Shown piece after piece: positions 1-14,163 of a stretch of 64,000 nucleotides of DNA; within the stretch, counting starts at the first letter, position 1, and the number at the start of each line of letters is the position of its first letter. The DNA comes from Ecdyonurus torrentis. Lineage: Eukaryota > Arthropoda > Insecta > Ephemeroptera > Heptageniidae. The notes beneath the pieces are model-generated. The model was not told the origin of the DNA, ran no database searches, and saw only the letters and a list, made by a program, of their open reading frames with translations. Both the position numbers and the translations under genes were made by a program. The DNA is taken from assembly GCA_949318235.1 (NCBI GenBank), contig OX439131.1, positions 29,575,018-29,639,017 of the forward strand, written 5' to 3'.

Positions 1-881
1 TAGAATTTTTCAGTTTTTATCATTTCATCAAAGTTTTTCAGTGCGTACGATGTGTAAACTACCCATTTGTAAATGCTCACTTCTTTGTTTTTTCATTTTA
101 TTTCGTTGTAAGAAAAGCTTTGCAATTAAAATATAAAAAGTTCATTTTTTTTTTGTTATTGCAATCTTATTTCATTCGTAAGAACGTCAAATTTTATTTG
201 AAAAACTTAATTTCATGACGCAATTATTATGTTTTGTTTGAGACGATACATTAATTCGTTCTAAAAACTACACACAACTCTTGAGCCAGCTTCGATATTT
301 TTCCTATTTGTTAATAACACCTGATCACGACGTCACTACCTGTTTACGACGTTTATATGTATGGTTGATCATTATTACTCTTTGTTTAGAACTTAAGACC
401 TGATAAGAATAAACAAAACTTTACAAAAAAAAAACAAAAAAAAAATCAGCAACTTATTTTTATCGACTCAGATAACAAGATCAACTAATAAATGTGTCAT
501 TTTTTTTTTTTTTTTTTTTTTTTGGGACAGCCAATCACTGTTGAAGAAACTCACTATACTTTTCAGAACAAACTTTAGTTTACTTTCACTGTCGTATTAT
601 TTATTTACAAATATTAAGACTTAACATAATCAGAATCTTATAAATATTTCAAATTTTTAAGGCTGTATACCTTATAATTTTTAGTTTAATTTTATAAAAA
701 CATAATCAAAATAATAGCATTTTTCTTACATATTTTACCAAAATTTCAAAAAATTTCATTAAGCTTACCTACATAATATTTTATGTCAAAAAATTCATTA
801 AAAAAAAAAAAAAAAGAAAGATTATAATATAAAAAAGTGTTAGTAGTATGTTGTTATATATTAGCATGATGGTAGTGGAGT
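1..881. other. AT-rich spacer, no gene seen
   Basis: No coding-like stretch is visible. The segment holds a poly-T run at about 500-524 followed by a short unique stretch, and scattered short A and T runs. I see no repeat family shared with the rest of the window. Confidence 0.6.
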
Positions 882-1005
882 ATGTTAGAGACACTGATAA
901 ATTTAAGTGACACGCCCACTCTGGCATATTTGGTAGCAGCTGTGCTTAATCCCATACAATTACTCGTGTTTGCCACTGCTTGTTTAAACTATACGATTAC
1001 AGTAG
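882..1005 (+). other. Possible small coding exon, unidentified
   Basis: This is a less AT-rich island in AT-rich DNA, with an open frame of about 40 residues. The frame is rich in Leu, Ala, Val and Thr, and its middle reads LAYLVAAVLNPIQLLVFATA, hydrophobic enough for a membrane segment. It is preceded by TATGTTAG (possible acceptor) and followed by GTAGGT at 1002 or GTGAAA at 1006 (possible donors). An in-frame stop lies just upstream of the ATG at 882, so it would be an internal exon or a remnant. After the possible donor the frame runs into AT-rich sequence and a poly-T tract, typical of intron. I do not recognise the protein; a decayed transposon fragment is equally possible. Confidence 0.25.
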
Positions 1006-1074
1006 GTGAAATAATAATTAAAATAAAAATTGTTTATTTATTACTGAATAATAATATTAATTTTAGACATGTGT

Positions 1075-1107
<33 letters not shown>

Positions 1108-2318
1108 GTCTAAAATAAATAATTTATTACGACTAAAATTATTTTATGCTCTATGCGAATGGAAATGTTTTAAAATCAAATTTCATTATTATTTGATATA
1201 ATTTTGAATTGTAAATTTTTATTATTTTTTTCACGTTTTTTTTAAATATATTGAAATAATAATTGTTAAATGTTATATTTAAAATTTAAATTTACTATAC
1301 AATTTTTTTTTTATTATATATAAATATATAATATGTAAAAATATTTTTTTGGTCAAATGATTTCATTTGAATTTCATGAAATATATTTAGCATTTTTTTT
1401 TTCAGCTATAATATTTAACATTGAGGAATATTTATTGCTTTTATTAAAATTTAATAAAGCATTTCCCATGTAGTTCAAGATTAACTATGTATGGTATCTA
1501 TTAAAATATTTCTAAATCACTACATTTTTTTTTTCATACTAACTTGTATCGTTCTGTAAAATAGGTGGTTTCAATTCATATTGTTAATTAAAATATTTAA
1601 GGTAATGTACTATATCATACCAAAATCATGTTTTAAAAGTCTTAATTAGGTAATAATTAATTAAAAACATAAAATAAATTGAGAAGGTCTAAAAACTGTA
1701 AGGCTTATATTATAACATAATATTTTTGTGTAGGACAGGGAAGAATTGTTAGCTCACTAACAATAATTTACAACAAAAGTATTTTGAAAGCACAAAAATC
1801 TTCCCCTTTTTATTTTATCACCCTAAATAGAAAACAATGTTAATTAAAATTTTATTAATTATAAACTTCTTTTTTTTTTTCTTCTGTTTCTTATATTACT
1901 TTTTCAAGTATATTATATAGTAATCATCATAAAACGTATACAAAAAAAAATATATATACAAAATTAAAATTAAATTATATATATGTTGAAATTGTGTTGC
2001 AACAGAGGAAAATGGATTTGTTATAATGGTTAGCATGTATGTAAAGCTTTCACCTTATGTAACTTTATTCAGCACTCATGCGTAATAATGTTATTTACTC
2101 AAGTGTGTATCTCATTTTGTATATTATATAATACCCTTGCTTCATCATACTATGGGAAAAACACAAGAAGAGAGGAAAAGCAAACGCCCTAAGAAGAAAA
2201 ACCTTTCATGAAGCCTTTTGCTGTAAATTATCATTCTACCGTTAAAGTGTTTCTTTGGAAGTTTTTTTTAATGTTATCAATTATAATAAAGATTTAATAG
2301 TGTTTACTGTTTTATTCT
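1006..2318. other. AT-rich spacer
   Basis: It contains a 28-base poly-T run (1080-1107), several shorter A/T runs and no coding-like sequence. Nothing in it matches other parts of the window on reading. Confidence 0.6.
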
Positions 2319-2322
2319 TTAA

Positions 2323-2649
2323 AGGAATAGACCAGAAGAAAATATAAGCAGTTATATTATAAAACACTTCATGGGACTTACATAGTTTGCCTCAAATCCC
2401 AACTGTAGCTCCGTAGCAGTGATCAGAAAATTTGGATTTATGCAACCCGCTCAACATTTTTTTTACTAAGTTTTGCATGTTTCTGACGTCAGAAACATGA
2501 ATAGTAACGCAAATTGCATACTTTACAGTATTTTCACGCTCTCTCGTGGAGCTACATTAACATTCTGGTGAAAATTGTCATCAGATTTAAAGATCCCATT
2601 TCGTGTTTATTCATTAAAAAGCACATGTTGTTTTATGTGGTCTATGGCT
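2323..2649 (-). mobile_element. TTAA-flanked MITE, family A copy 1
   Basis: This is one of three related copies of about 330 bp (others at 22499-22834 and 44283-44608). It is flanked on both sides by TTAA (2319-2322 and 2650-2653). The ends are short imperfect inverted repeats: AGGAATAGACC here, and AGCCATAGACC on the other strand at the far end. It lies in the opposite orientation to the other two. The centre carries the palindrome TGACGTCA (2484-2491) inside GTTTCTGACGTCAGAAAC. There is no open frame of note, so it is non-autonomous. A TTAA target duplication is the hallmark of piggyBac-type transposition, but these ends do not start with the usual CCC, so the superfamily is inferred only. 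Confidence 0.8.
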
Positions 2650-2798
2650 TTAAGAGTTGTATCCATTTTTTTTAATGTCAAGACTGAATAAATTTAAAAG
2701 AGCAATTCTAATTTTCATCATAATTAATTACAAATTTTGAGTATCTTGAATATTCTCGAGTTAAAAAACGTTAATAAATAGCTTATAAGTGTAATATC

Positions 2799-2801
<3 letters not shown>

Positions 2802-2876
<75 letters not shown>
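2802..2876. repeat. (TA)n microsatellite
   Basis: An uninterrupted TA dinucleotide array of about 75 bp. Open frames across it are pure Ile-Tyr alternation. Confidence 0.95.
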
Positions 2877-2877
<1 letters not shown>

Positions 2878-4352
2878 TTACTTAAAAATACTTTCAAAAA
2901 CTTTCAAAAAGGAATTCACCACAGAATGTTAGATACAAAAAAACATTTTTCCTAATTGTAATAAAAAATATATTTTAATCATAATTAAAATTTAATGGGT
3001 TAGTTTTTATAGTTAATTTAATCAAATAAGTTAAAATTAAGAAAAAAATGCGTTGTCAGGTTGTAAATTAATGATTTCTTTTTTTATTATCAATTTAAGA
3101 TGGCGATCATTAATGATCTGAAAGAAAGAATAATAAAAAAAAAAACTATTCATTTCATTTTTAAAAATAAAAAGGCGTAAGTTTCATCCATCAATGATAT
3201 AAATTAAAGAAAAAGTTTGTAAGACATTAATTGAGAAAAATTAATCGCCATCGGATATAAAAAAACAAACAAGCATTTTGTTAAAATTAAAACAAATCTC
3301 TCTATATCTCTTAAAATATGACATTTCTTAATAGACATTTTAAAAAACTTGGATTTATGTAAGTTTTTAATCTTTGTTTTTACTTTTATTAAGATATTTT
3401 ATTACGTGTGTGCATATTAGGCTCATATAGCTCTTTAAAAAAAAAGTATAATTGAAAATTTTTCATTTAAATAATTATAAAGTATTAATTATCATTAAAA
3501 AATAATCATGATAAGCTAAGCTTATACACAAAATTCACTATGTTAACATAACCACAAAAGATACGAGTGAAAGTTGTTTTTTATTTGAAGCAATAATGAA
3601 ATCAAATACAGTTCTTTTTTTTTTTGAAAGAAAAAAAAAAGTAAAAATATATTTCAAAATTATATGGGCATGAAAAAGTATTGTAAAAATGTAAAGAAAA
3701 TTAATCGCGTTTATTTGTACTCTGTTGTATATTTTTTATCCTTTCAAATCTAAAGGAACGTCCACCTCCTAAAAAAAAATTGACATATGCTCTTAATGAT
3801 GAAAACATATATCTAAAAATAACAACAATAACAACACACACACAAAAAAAGCAAAAATATCGTGATAAATGGGTTTAAAAAGAACAAACCAAAAAGATAG
3901 AGACAACATGTTTTTGTGATGTTTCACCGTTTCTTCAATTTATTGGTGTTTAGTTTTTAATGTGGAAATGAAATGTTTTACAAAATAAAATTCAACGTCA
4001 TAACCATGAGACTTAAAAAAAAAAAAAAAAAAAAAAACTTTAAATGTTTAGTCGTTTACAAGTAAGTTATTATAGAAAGTGGTTATGAAGACATCAATAA
4101 TATTTTTATTTTAACATGTTAAAAATTGTAACCACATTCTTCAAAATTTGACATAATGATATCATTAAATGAAATATTTGAACAGATTGAAAACATTTTG
4201 TTCTGACTGGAAAAACGATATTTTGATTGATCTATACAACTTAAATATTATATTCATGACAGAGCAGAAAAAAATAAAACTATTTTATATTTTAAAAGCT
4301 TATAATCTGATTATTATGAATAAAATCATTGATTTTTTCCATATATTTTAAT

Positions 4353-4354
<2 letters not shown>

Positions 4355-4429
<75 letters not shown>
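4355..4429. repeat. (TA)n microsatellite
   Basis: An uninterrupted AT dinucleotide array of about 75 bp, close in length to the arrays near 2.8 and 6.2 kb. Confidence 0.95.
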
Positions 4430-4433
<4 letters not shown>

Positions 4434-4912
4434 GGTCACTGAACATGTATTAAATATTAAAAATCCACAAGCAATGGATTTTTTTTTATATAATATTTAT
4501 ACACATATTTTTAATATTATATTTTATAAAAAATACATCGTTTAATATTTAAATGTTTTTCCATTTTTTTTTTTTTTTTTTTTTTAACTTTTGCTTTTAA
4601 AAATACAAATAATATATTGTCACAAACGACGTGGCTTAAAAAGCACGAAGTTAAGTTAGCTATTCAAATAATAAAATACTACCCAAAATATAAAAGTTGC
4701 AAGTATTGTTATATAATATATTCATATATTATAGAGCTACATTTTTACATTATGCATTATTATTTATGTATGCATTAATACTGACGAAGAAATCATATTT
4801 TTGATAAAAGTCATACTTCACTGTATTCTAAACATCTTATGAAAACTTTAGATATTTGAGATAGAATACAATAAAAAAATTTGTTTGACTTTTTAACTTT
4901 TCTAGTAGGACA

Positions 4913-4945
<33 letters not shown>

Positions 4946-6154
4946 CAAGTACATATATACTGTAACGTACCTAATGGTCTACAGCCAAGTACATTTTGTA
5001 TGAAGTGATCTTACAAACTTGTAATATGTTTCATGATTCTTTTATGTTCTTAACATATACCTAATCTATGTAATAATTCAACTTCATGAGTCAAGTACTT
5101 TTAGTGTAACGAGCTTTTTTTTCCTGGAAAAAAAATTATTTATTTACTTGCTGTGTTTTCCCCTTTTTCACGTATTTTTCAGGATTTCTTTTTTATTAAG
5201 AAAAGAGTATTGTTATATACTTATAGTAACAGAACTTTTTATGTACGTAATGTTTCATTATTTACCCCATATTCTTTTTAGAATTGCTATAAATCATGCA
5301 TGCATATTGACTTAAGTATTGTTTTATTATGAAAAGCTTTTACATTGAATAATTATTTATTTTGAGATGTTTTTAAATAATAAATATTGTACTTTATTAT
5401 AATAATAATGTCAGAAAAAAGAACACAAATGTGATATCTCTTTTAAAATATTAGATAACTAAACAAAAGACCATACGTTTGAAAATTTATTAATACCTTA
5501 CATGCAAATACGTAATAGTGTTTAAAATAATACATCAAGGCTTTTGCTTTTACGATGCATTAAGTATTGAACTATATATAAATGTAATGTTATAAAGTAC
5601 TTTATAGATATAATAAAGTATGAATATTGATAATAAATAATTCATATTGTTAAGAAATATCATCTGGTTTGAAACAAAGTGGTATCAATAAAATAAAGAG
5701 CAATGTTGCATAATTCTATACCTCTTCATACTTTTGTAACCTAACACTGGTGCATTCACTATGTAAAACAAGTTTCACTGCATACTATGCATATATATAT
5801 ATATAAATATTACAAATAATCATTTTAATATTTTAAGCGGTTTTAATTATTCAATACACTTGAGGGTACTCGTTATATAAGGAGAAGAAAGATGAAAACT
5901 CTCTTTTAAATTGCGTAAATATTAATAATTAAATATGGAAATAATGTTTAAAAAAAATATACTCAAAGTTTTATTCTTTTGATATAATATTTAAAAAGTT
6001 AGTTTTTTTTCCTTCTTTTTCTTCATGAAAAATGTGTTTAAAAGTTCTAAATATTTATTTTGTGAATTAAACTTTACATATTATACTCTCAACAGCTTCT
6101 CACTTTATTATTTTAACTTTTTATTTGTTTTATCTTTATTTTCTTTTTCTTCTG

Positions 6155-6156
<2 letters not shown>

Positions 6157-6232
<76 letters not shown>
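6157..6232. repeat. (TA)n microsatellite
   Basis: An uninterrupted AT array of about 76 bp at the 3' end of a T-rich stretch. The open frame running into it is an artefact of the array. Confidence 0.95.
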
Positions 6233-6236
<4 letters not shown>

Positions 6237-7870
6237 AGATAACAAAAATTTGGATATAAAAAAGTACAAAATTATATAATTTAGAAAAAAGTGTGAATTT
6301 TTGTTATTAGCTATACTATGAATGTAATACTTTATTTAAATAAAAACACAAAGAGTAAAACTTGCATCATTTTTATTGCTTTTTATATGTTTCAATAACT
6401 TTGCAACTCAGAAAAATCAATAATTGCCTCTATTGTAAGTACAATATGAGTAGTGCAACATGAAAATTTTAAATTAGAAAACTTAAAATTAAAGAAGAAA
6501 AGGAGGGCAAAACAAACTAAAAATATAAACTAAAGAAGACATTAGAAACTGCGTAGTTACAATAGTTGTTTAGTTTGCTACTTAAATTAAAACACTATTC
6601 AACTTTTTAATTGCAATGTTGTTTTTTTTTTAAAAATAAATATATAAAAATCTATGATGGAATTCTGATTTTGTTCTAACAATAAATATAATTTCTTCCT
6701 AATATGTTGACCAATGAAATTTGAACATAGAAAAAAAACTGCGGTGTCAGCTTTCTATCATTTAGTCTCCAATTAAGTAACACGAGAAGAAATTTGAGCA
6801 AGAAATCTCATTTACTGACGTATAATTACTTTATTATAGATTTATTTACAAATTGTACACTTTTCTTCATCTTTTCTAAAAACTAAATTAGCAAATAAAT
6901 AAATTGTTACTTCATACAAAATTTAGAACATGACCTTTATATTTTTTTCCTTCTTCCTTAAAATGGTTAAAAAGCAAACAAACAACCTCTTTAAAATAAC
7001 ATAAAAAATTATCATTAATAATCTTTAAACATCAACATTATTGATTAATATTTCTCTTTCATAACATTATTATATAATAATAAATAATGAAAACCTAATT
7101 TAAGACTGTATTATATAGAAATACAATAATGCAATATATACGTGTATATATATATTTAAAAGTATTATGCAATATTATACGTGCGTTATGTGTTCGTAAC
7201 CCAAAATTATTTTACTTTAACCTACTGTGTATTTTATGACATTGAAACAAGTAAAATCCTTTGACCTGTTATATAATCTATACTTACCGAAGAACCCTTC
7301 GTTTTCATATCTCCTAGGTATTAAATAAACATACAACAAACTATATTATAGTTTACGGCAGCATAACAAGCAAGATATTAATATATTCTAAAGTAAATAT
7401 TTCATGTGAATGATTTGATTTTATATATATAGTATGATGTCATATTTTAGCATTATTAATGAACCTTCATGAATTTATACAATATTTATCATATTGTTAT
7501 AATTTTTAATTTTGTTCTGTTCAAATTTTAATTAGTTTATTATGTAAAGTTATTTTAAACTAATATTATATGTAATTATGTTAAAGTAAATAAATATTTT
7601 ATATTAAAGTATGGTTTAACAATAGGAAGATAGATTTTTTTTAAAGTTATAGAACCATGTGACCTTTAAATTAAGTTATTTTATTATTATTATGAATTGA
7701 AACTTAAATAAGCTTAAATTTGTTGCATAATGTGTACAAATTTTATTTCATTAATCAAAAAAATCAAGATATAAAAGTGATAGTTTTTGTCGCATTTGAA
7801 TTTTACTCCAAGATCACCGCGATATAATAACCACAACGACAAAATATTTTTATCAAAGTCATCATAAAAT

Positions 7871-8097
7871 TTAAATGGGGATTTTACGTCTGATTATAGT
7901 TTGATACGATGATGTAAATCTCGCATTACAAGTCATGGTAGCTATTGACCGCTTATGTAAAACTAAAAAGCGGAAAAGGAAGTGCTGGAAAAGTAAACCA
8001 TGTGATGTTAAAAGTGGAAGGAGCTCATTGCTAGCGCGAAGTTTTCTAACACTTTTACCGTCACGTGGTTTCCGCATCCGGCACTTGTTTTTTCTGT
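7871..8097 (+). pseudogene. Coding-like remnant, possibly DNA-transposon derived
   Basis: This island is clearly less AT-rich than its surroundings. A plus-strand frame from the ATG at 7935 to the TAG just after 8100 carries a basic cluster (KTKKRKRKCW) followed by a Ser/Leu-rich stretch. A minus-strand frame (7871-8077) is also open. The basic run ending in Trp resembles the start of PIF/Harbinger nuclease-like proteins, but the diagnostic acidic residues cannot be placed, so this is a loose resemblance. No downstream or upstream continuation is visible. It may equally be non-coding unique sequence. Confidence 0.2.
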
Positions 8098-8293
8098 TTT
8101 TATAGGTTTACATAAAATATCATTGATATAGCTCTATTCCTTTAACTTTACTACTGGCCAACTTCCGGTTACTGGATAAACATAGATAAGGCCCTACCTT
8201 TTAAAATGTTAAGTTACTGGGCATCTTAAATAAAAATACGGCTGTATAAAATTAACCTCTACATCTGAAGAGGACAAGAAAGGGCATTAATAA

Positions 8294-8296
<3 letters not shown>

Positions 8297-8390
<94 letters not shown>
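8297..8390. repeat. (TA)n microsatellite
   Basis: An uninterrupted AT array of about 94 bp, followed by looser TA-rich sequence to about 8540. Confidence 0.95.
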
Positions 8391-8392
<2 letters not shown>

Positions 8393-8789
8393 CATACAAT
8401 ATATATATTACATTCAATACTTAAATATGTTGCCGTCTTTATCATAAAGATTACTTAAATTTATATATATACACACATGACACATGTATTTATTTTTATA
8501 TATGTACATATATATAAATTTAATACTACAATGTGTCAGTGTAAAAAAGTAAGATTTTAATATAATGTACGGTACATAAATATTTGAAATAACAAATATG
8601 TTTATGATATTGTCTCACTATATTCAACATGAAAATATATATAAATATTATATTACTATATTATATAGAAATATTTCAAAGTTTATGTTGTATAACATTG
8701 TAACAAGTGAACAGGTGAATAAGTTTTTGGTAAGAAAATTTATGAATAAATTTACATTCTCAACGTAGCAACAGTCTGGTGTTGATGTA

Positions 8790-9006
<217 letters not shown>

Positions 9007-11795
9007 TGCTATATACAAGAGGGAGAAGTATAAGGAATGTTATGTAAATGAACGATACTATGGTTTGACCCAAACCCGCATCCTTTACATCACTAAATAG
9101 TTACATTGTTTTTACCAACCCATATCCTAGAGGTTAGACAACAATTTGGGTAGCTAAGTATCACAGGTTTGCCTACTTTACAGGAGCTAAATAAAATTAT
9201 CACCACTTGGAATGCATAATCTAAGATTTAGCTAAGTTTGAATAGAATACTTTCTCTCACTTTTGTTTTAATTATAACAAAAAATATTGATGAAATATAC
9301 ATAATGTTTGATACAAGAAAAAAAAAATAGCTGCACATATAAGCTTCCATTTATTTCATAAACATTGTCAATCATTAAAATATTGTAAAATTGGAATATA
9401 GCATACATTATACTTCATGTATCTCTGTTACATTTTCTTAGTATTTTAGGCATTAAAATTATAAAGTATGTAATTTATACTACAACGCATAACTGCTATA
9501 TTGTAGAGCACATAAAAAAATGTTGCTATAGTTTGAAATAAAACAAGTAAATAAAGATGCTGAATGTCTTAACTTTATGCTATGTAGTATAATCGCTATA
9601 CAATATAGCATAAATTATGATTTTATGCATCAATGTTGCTGCATTAAGCTATAGCATAAGCTATGAATTTTTTTGATCATGTGTTAGAATAAGAAGTTGA
9701 CGGGATCGTTGCTTATATATTTTGCCACGAACAACCAATAGACAATAATTTATTCGCTTCTCTTTCCTTCGTATTGTTGTGAAAAATATACTTTTTTTTT
9801 AATAAAAATTTCTTTTCAAAATGTACAATAGTGTTTTTGCCTCAGCTTGAAAAATTATGATTTTTTATGTTTAAAATTATTTAATAAACTAAAAAATCTT
9901 ACTTCTAATGAATTTAACATAAATGTTAGTAAAAAAGATTAAGAAATATAAAAGACAAACCATTAAATTTTTATACCTTCTCACATAAATCTTTTATCTT
10001 TTTTTTTTTTTCCTGTAATTGCGGCAGTCTTATCTACACGATGTACTTCATTGTGTTTCATATTTTATATCATTTCTTGTTTGTTTTTTCTTCCCATCTT
10101 ACGTATGCAAGTGGTGTATTCTCTTTTACGTTGTTTTTATATTATACAATCTTATATAAACATTTTATTATTAACATTCATTTTCATCATGCAATTTTAT
10201 ACCGCAGATAAAAGAAAAAATAATGCATGTAGGTAATATCTTTATTATTATTGTTATCAACATAGATTTCTATTTATTATTATTATCATTATAAGTGATT
10301 ATAAATTGATTATAAATAATTTATTCATATAAGCCAATCTATGTTTACTGATATGAAAATATCTGTATCTACGCTTAACTAATGGTATTTAAAACTTTAT
10401 ATCCGCATAACTTTATAAACCATAAAATTATTAATCAAAATACCATACAATAAAATGTTGTTTATCTACCGGAAAAGCTCTGTTCAAAATTGATGTGCTT
10501 GGTTGCCATTTCTGTGGTACATTATTACACTACAAAAAGCTATACTTCTAAAAATTCCAAACTAAAATTATATGTTTTATAATACACTTAAAAAAAAAGA
10601 AGAAAAAAGTCCCTAAGACTGATTAAATAAAAGAAAAAGAAAAAAAAAAAAACGCACCACTTTAGTTTTTGTTTCACATGACTCAAATGATTTTTTTTTC
10701 TATGATGGCTTATATATTTTTCACCATCAAAAAATGGTGTCTCTAGAATATATTGCGGAGCTTACAGAATGAATATTGTATATTAGTACAGCTTATATAC
10801 ATTAATATAAAATTTCAGTTAAAATAAAAATTACAAATATCAATAATTGTAGCTTAAAATATTGATTTATGTATTGTACTATAATAATTAAGTTAATTAT
10901 TATAATACATTATAATATATATGTTTGATATGATTTTCATGTCGACTATTATTTTAACTTTAAATATAATCGTACCACGAACTCTCTTACACTAATTGCA
11001 CTTTATTTACTCTGTACATAATTTATTATTTTATGTTATGATATCAGTGTATATATATAGTACATAGCAAGTAATTCATGTGTGTATGAACGCAGTTAAC
11101 CATAAAATATAATATATAAAAGTATGTACAGTACATAAAAAATAAAGTAATAAATTTAATTAAAAAATATATAAATAACATACATAAGGTAAAAATTCCA
11201 GTTTTTTTTTTTTTTTTTAGTTATAAAATCTATACATTTGTGAAACATAAATTTATTACATAAAATAATAATAATGATGAATGTTAGTAATTGTCATAGA
11301 TAATTGCATTCATGGTTTGGTGGTTTACCAATAGTTACATTGAAGCATTTATAATGTAACATAATTCATAGTGAAAGATATTAAAACTTTTTAGATTGGA
11401 TATTAATTATCATTATATTGCTAAATTGTGTGGAATTTTCAATTTATTACTATATAAGACATTTTAAAGTTAAAATTTTATTTAAAATTACACATGAAAT
11501 TTTCGTTTTAATTATTTTCACTTCATTTCACAATTTTTGTCTAATTTTATAACGTTGGCTTTATTTAGTAAAGAAAATTTAATTATAAGTTAGTATCATG
11601 ATAGATAAAAAAAATGGGTTGTCATTTACAAAAAAAAAAAAAAAAAAAAAAAAAAATTATTTTAAATGATTCACTGCAGGATACGAAGAACTAAAACGTT
11701 TCCGCATTCAGCTGAAATAATTATTAGATTATGTATCCTTTTTTTAGTGTTGAGAACAGTAGTATGGGTAATTTGTGGTGTCACTAATACAAATA

Positions 11796-12179
11796 TTTTT
11801 TGCTTGCTGGCCATATTGTGTTATCGTGCTATACACCAATCCCAGTCCCAGTCAAGACATTGTCTTATCGACAGGTAAGGACTTTCAAAATAATGGAAAA
11901 GCACACACGGGCCGGCCACGGCCTAAGTACACAGCCCGGCATTAGCCATGACAAGCCTAGAGAAACCGTGGAAACATCTAGGCAGGCTGATCGGTGCAAT
12001 CACATCAATCATGCACCTCCCGAATACTGTGCGTCGTCATGGAATGCATGTAAACATACATCGTGCAACGTGTTGTGCTCTCACACTTCACGTACGCACC
12101 CAGCAGTGGCTTGAACCTATACTCGGTGAGGAGTACAGAGTTGCGAGTCAGCTGCCTTCACCACTCGGCCATACCAGCT
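11796..12179 (-). mobile_element. tRNA-derived SINE, copy S1, near full length
   Basis: Read on the minus strand, the element starts at 12179 with a class-II tRNA-like head (Ser/Leu type). This has an A box TGGCCGAGTGG (complement of 12161-12171) and a B box GGTTCAAGCC (complement of 12108-12117). An about 270-bp body and a short T-run on the plus strand (the A tail) follow. It is about 95% like copy S2 at 24721-25119 by eye. The long variable-arm region between the two boxes supports a Ser/Leu-type tRNA origin. Open frames across it are shadows. The boxes are those of an RNA polymerase III promoter; transcription is inferred. Confidence 0.85.
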
Positions 12180-12190
12180 CGGTATGGCCG
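12166..12190. repeat. Short palindrome at SINE 5' end
   Basis: The first bases of the tRNA-like head are repeated in inverted form just outside it: CGGCCATACC, a 5-base spacer, then GGTATGGCCG. Copy S2 lacks this, so it arose at or after insertion of S1, for example by fold-back priming or a small inverted duplication. Confidence 0.7.
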
Positions 12191-13706
<1,516 letters not shown>

Positions 13707-14163
13707 TTTTTTTTTTAGTCATATTGTATTTGTGTATACTGTATAGTAATGCTGTTCGTAAATCCTATTCTTTGCCCCTAAAATGACGATCAGCTATGGT
13801 TAATCGAATGGAATGCGCATTTTTTGGTGCAAGAGAACAGGGTTTACGAACAGCATTAGTATACACCTTTAACATAGACCCGTCAAGACATACTTATATC
13901 GACAGGTGTAATGGAACTACAAATTTGTACTGGGCACGGTCTAAATACACAGCCTGGCATTCACCATGACAGCCTAGAGAAACATTTCTATCGTATAGGA
14001 AGGTGTTACGTCGGTAGAATAAATATTAATCATTCATCATTCACCACCTTAATGCTCACAAAAACATGATGAAACAAATATTGTGCAACGAGTTGTGCCT
14101 TCACACTTCACATATTTTATGCACCTAGCAGTAGTGGCTTGAACTTGCACTTACTAAAGTATG
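13707..14163 (-). mobile_element. tRNA-derived SINE, copy S4, old and interrupted
   Basis: This is a diverged minus-strand copy of the same SINE. The recognisable parts are the tail (T-run 13707-13716, then CATATTGTATTTGTG), the central block with GTCAAGACATACTTATATCG, the region around 13920-13975, and the tRNA-like B box region near 14135-14150 (GTGGCTTGAAC). The A box end is lost or too diverged after about 14163. The tail and body are split by a small foldback element (13742-13863). Divergence is clearly greater than between S1 and S2, so this is an older insertion. Confidence 0.75.
13742..13863. mobile_element. Small foldback MITE inserted in SINE S4
   Basis: Two inverted arms of about 34 bp (13742-13775 and 13829-13863) share AATGCTGTTCGTAAA and differ at only a few positions; about 53 bp lie between them. 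The flanks on both sides are TA-rich (TATA) and belong to the SINE, since the SINE sequence is continuous once this segment is removed. A TA target duplication would fit a Tc1/mariner-type MITE, but the exact ends are ambiguous because target and ends are both TA-rich. No coding capacity. Confidence 0.7.

Larger units (their letters stand above)
2877..7870. other. AT-rich spacer with (TA)n arrays
   Basis: Apart from the (TA)n arrays listed separately and poly-A/T runs near 4015-4037, 4565-4585 and 4913-4939, I see no gene, no RNA gene and no repeat shared with the rest of the window. The open frame at 4169-4351 is Ile/Asn/Lys/Tyr-rich, as expected by chance in such DNA. Confidence 0.55.

Noticed and set aside
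8131..8150. CTATTCCTTTAA, like the end of a family A TTAA element
   Set aside because: Only about 12 bases match and no body or opposite end is present.
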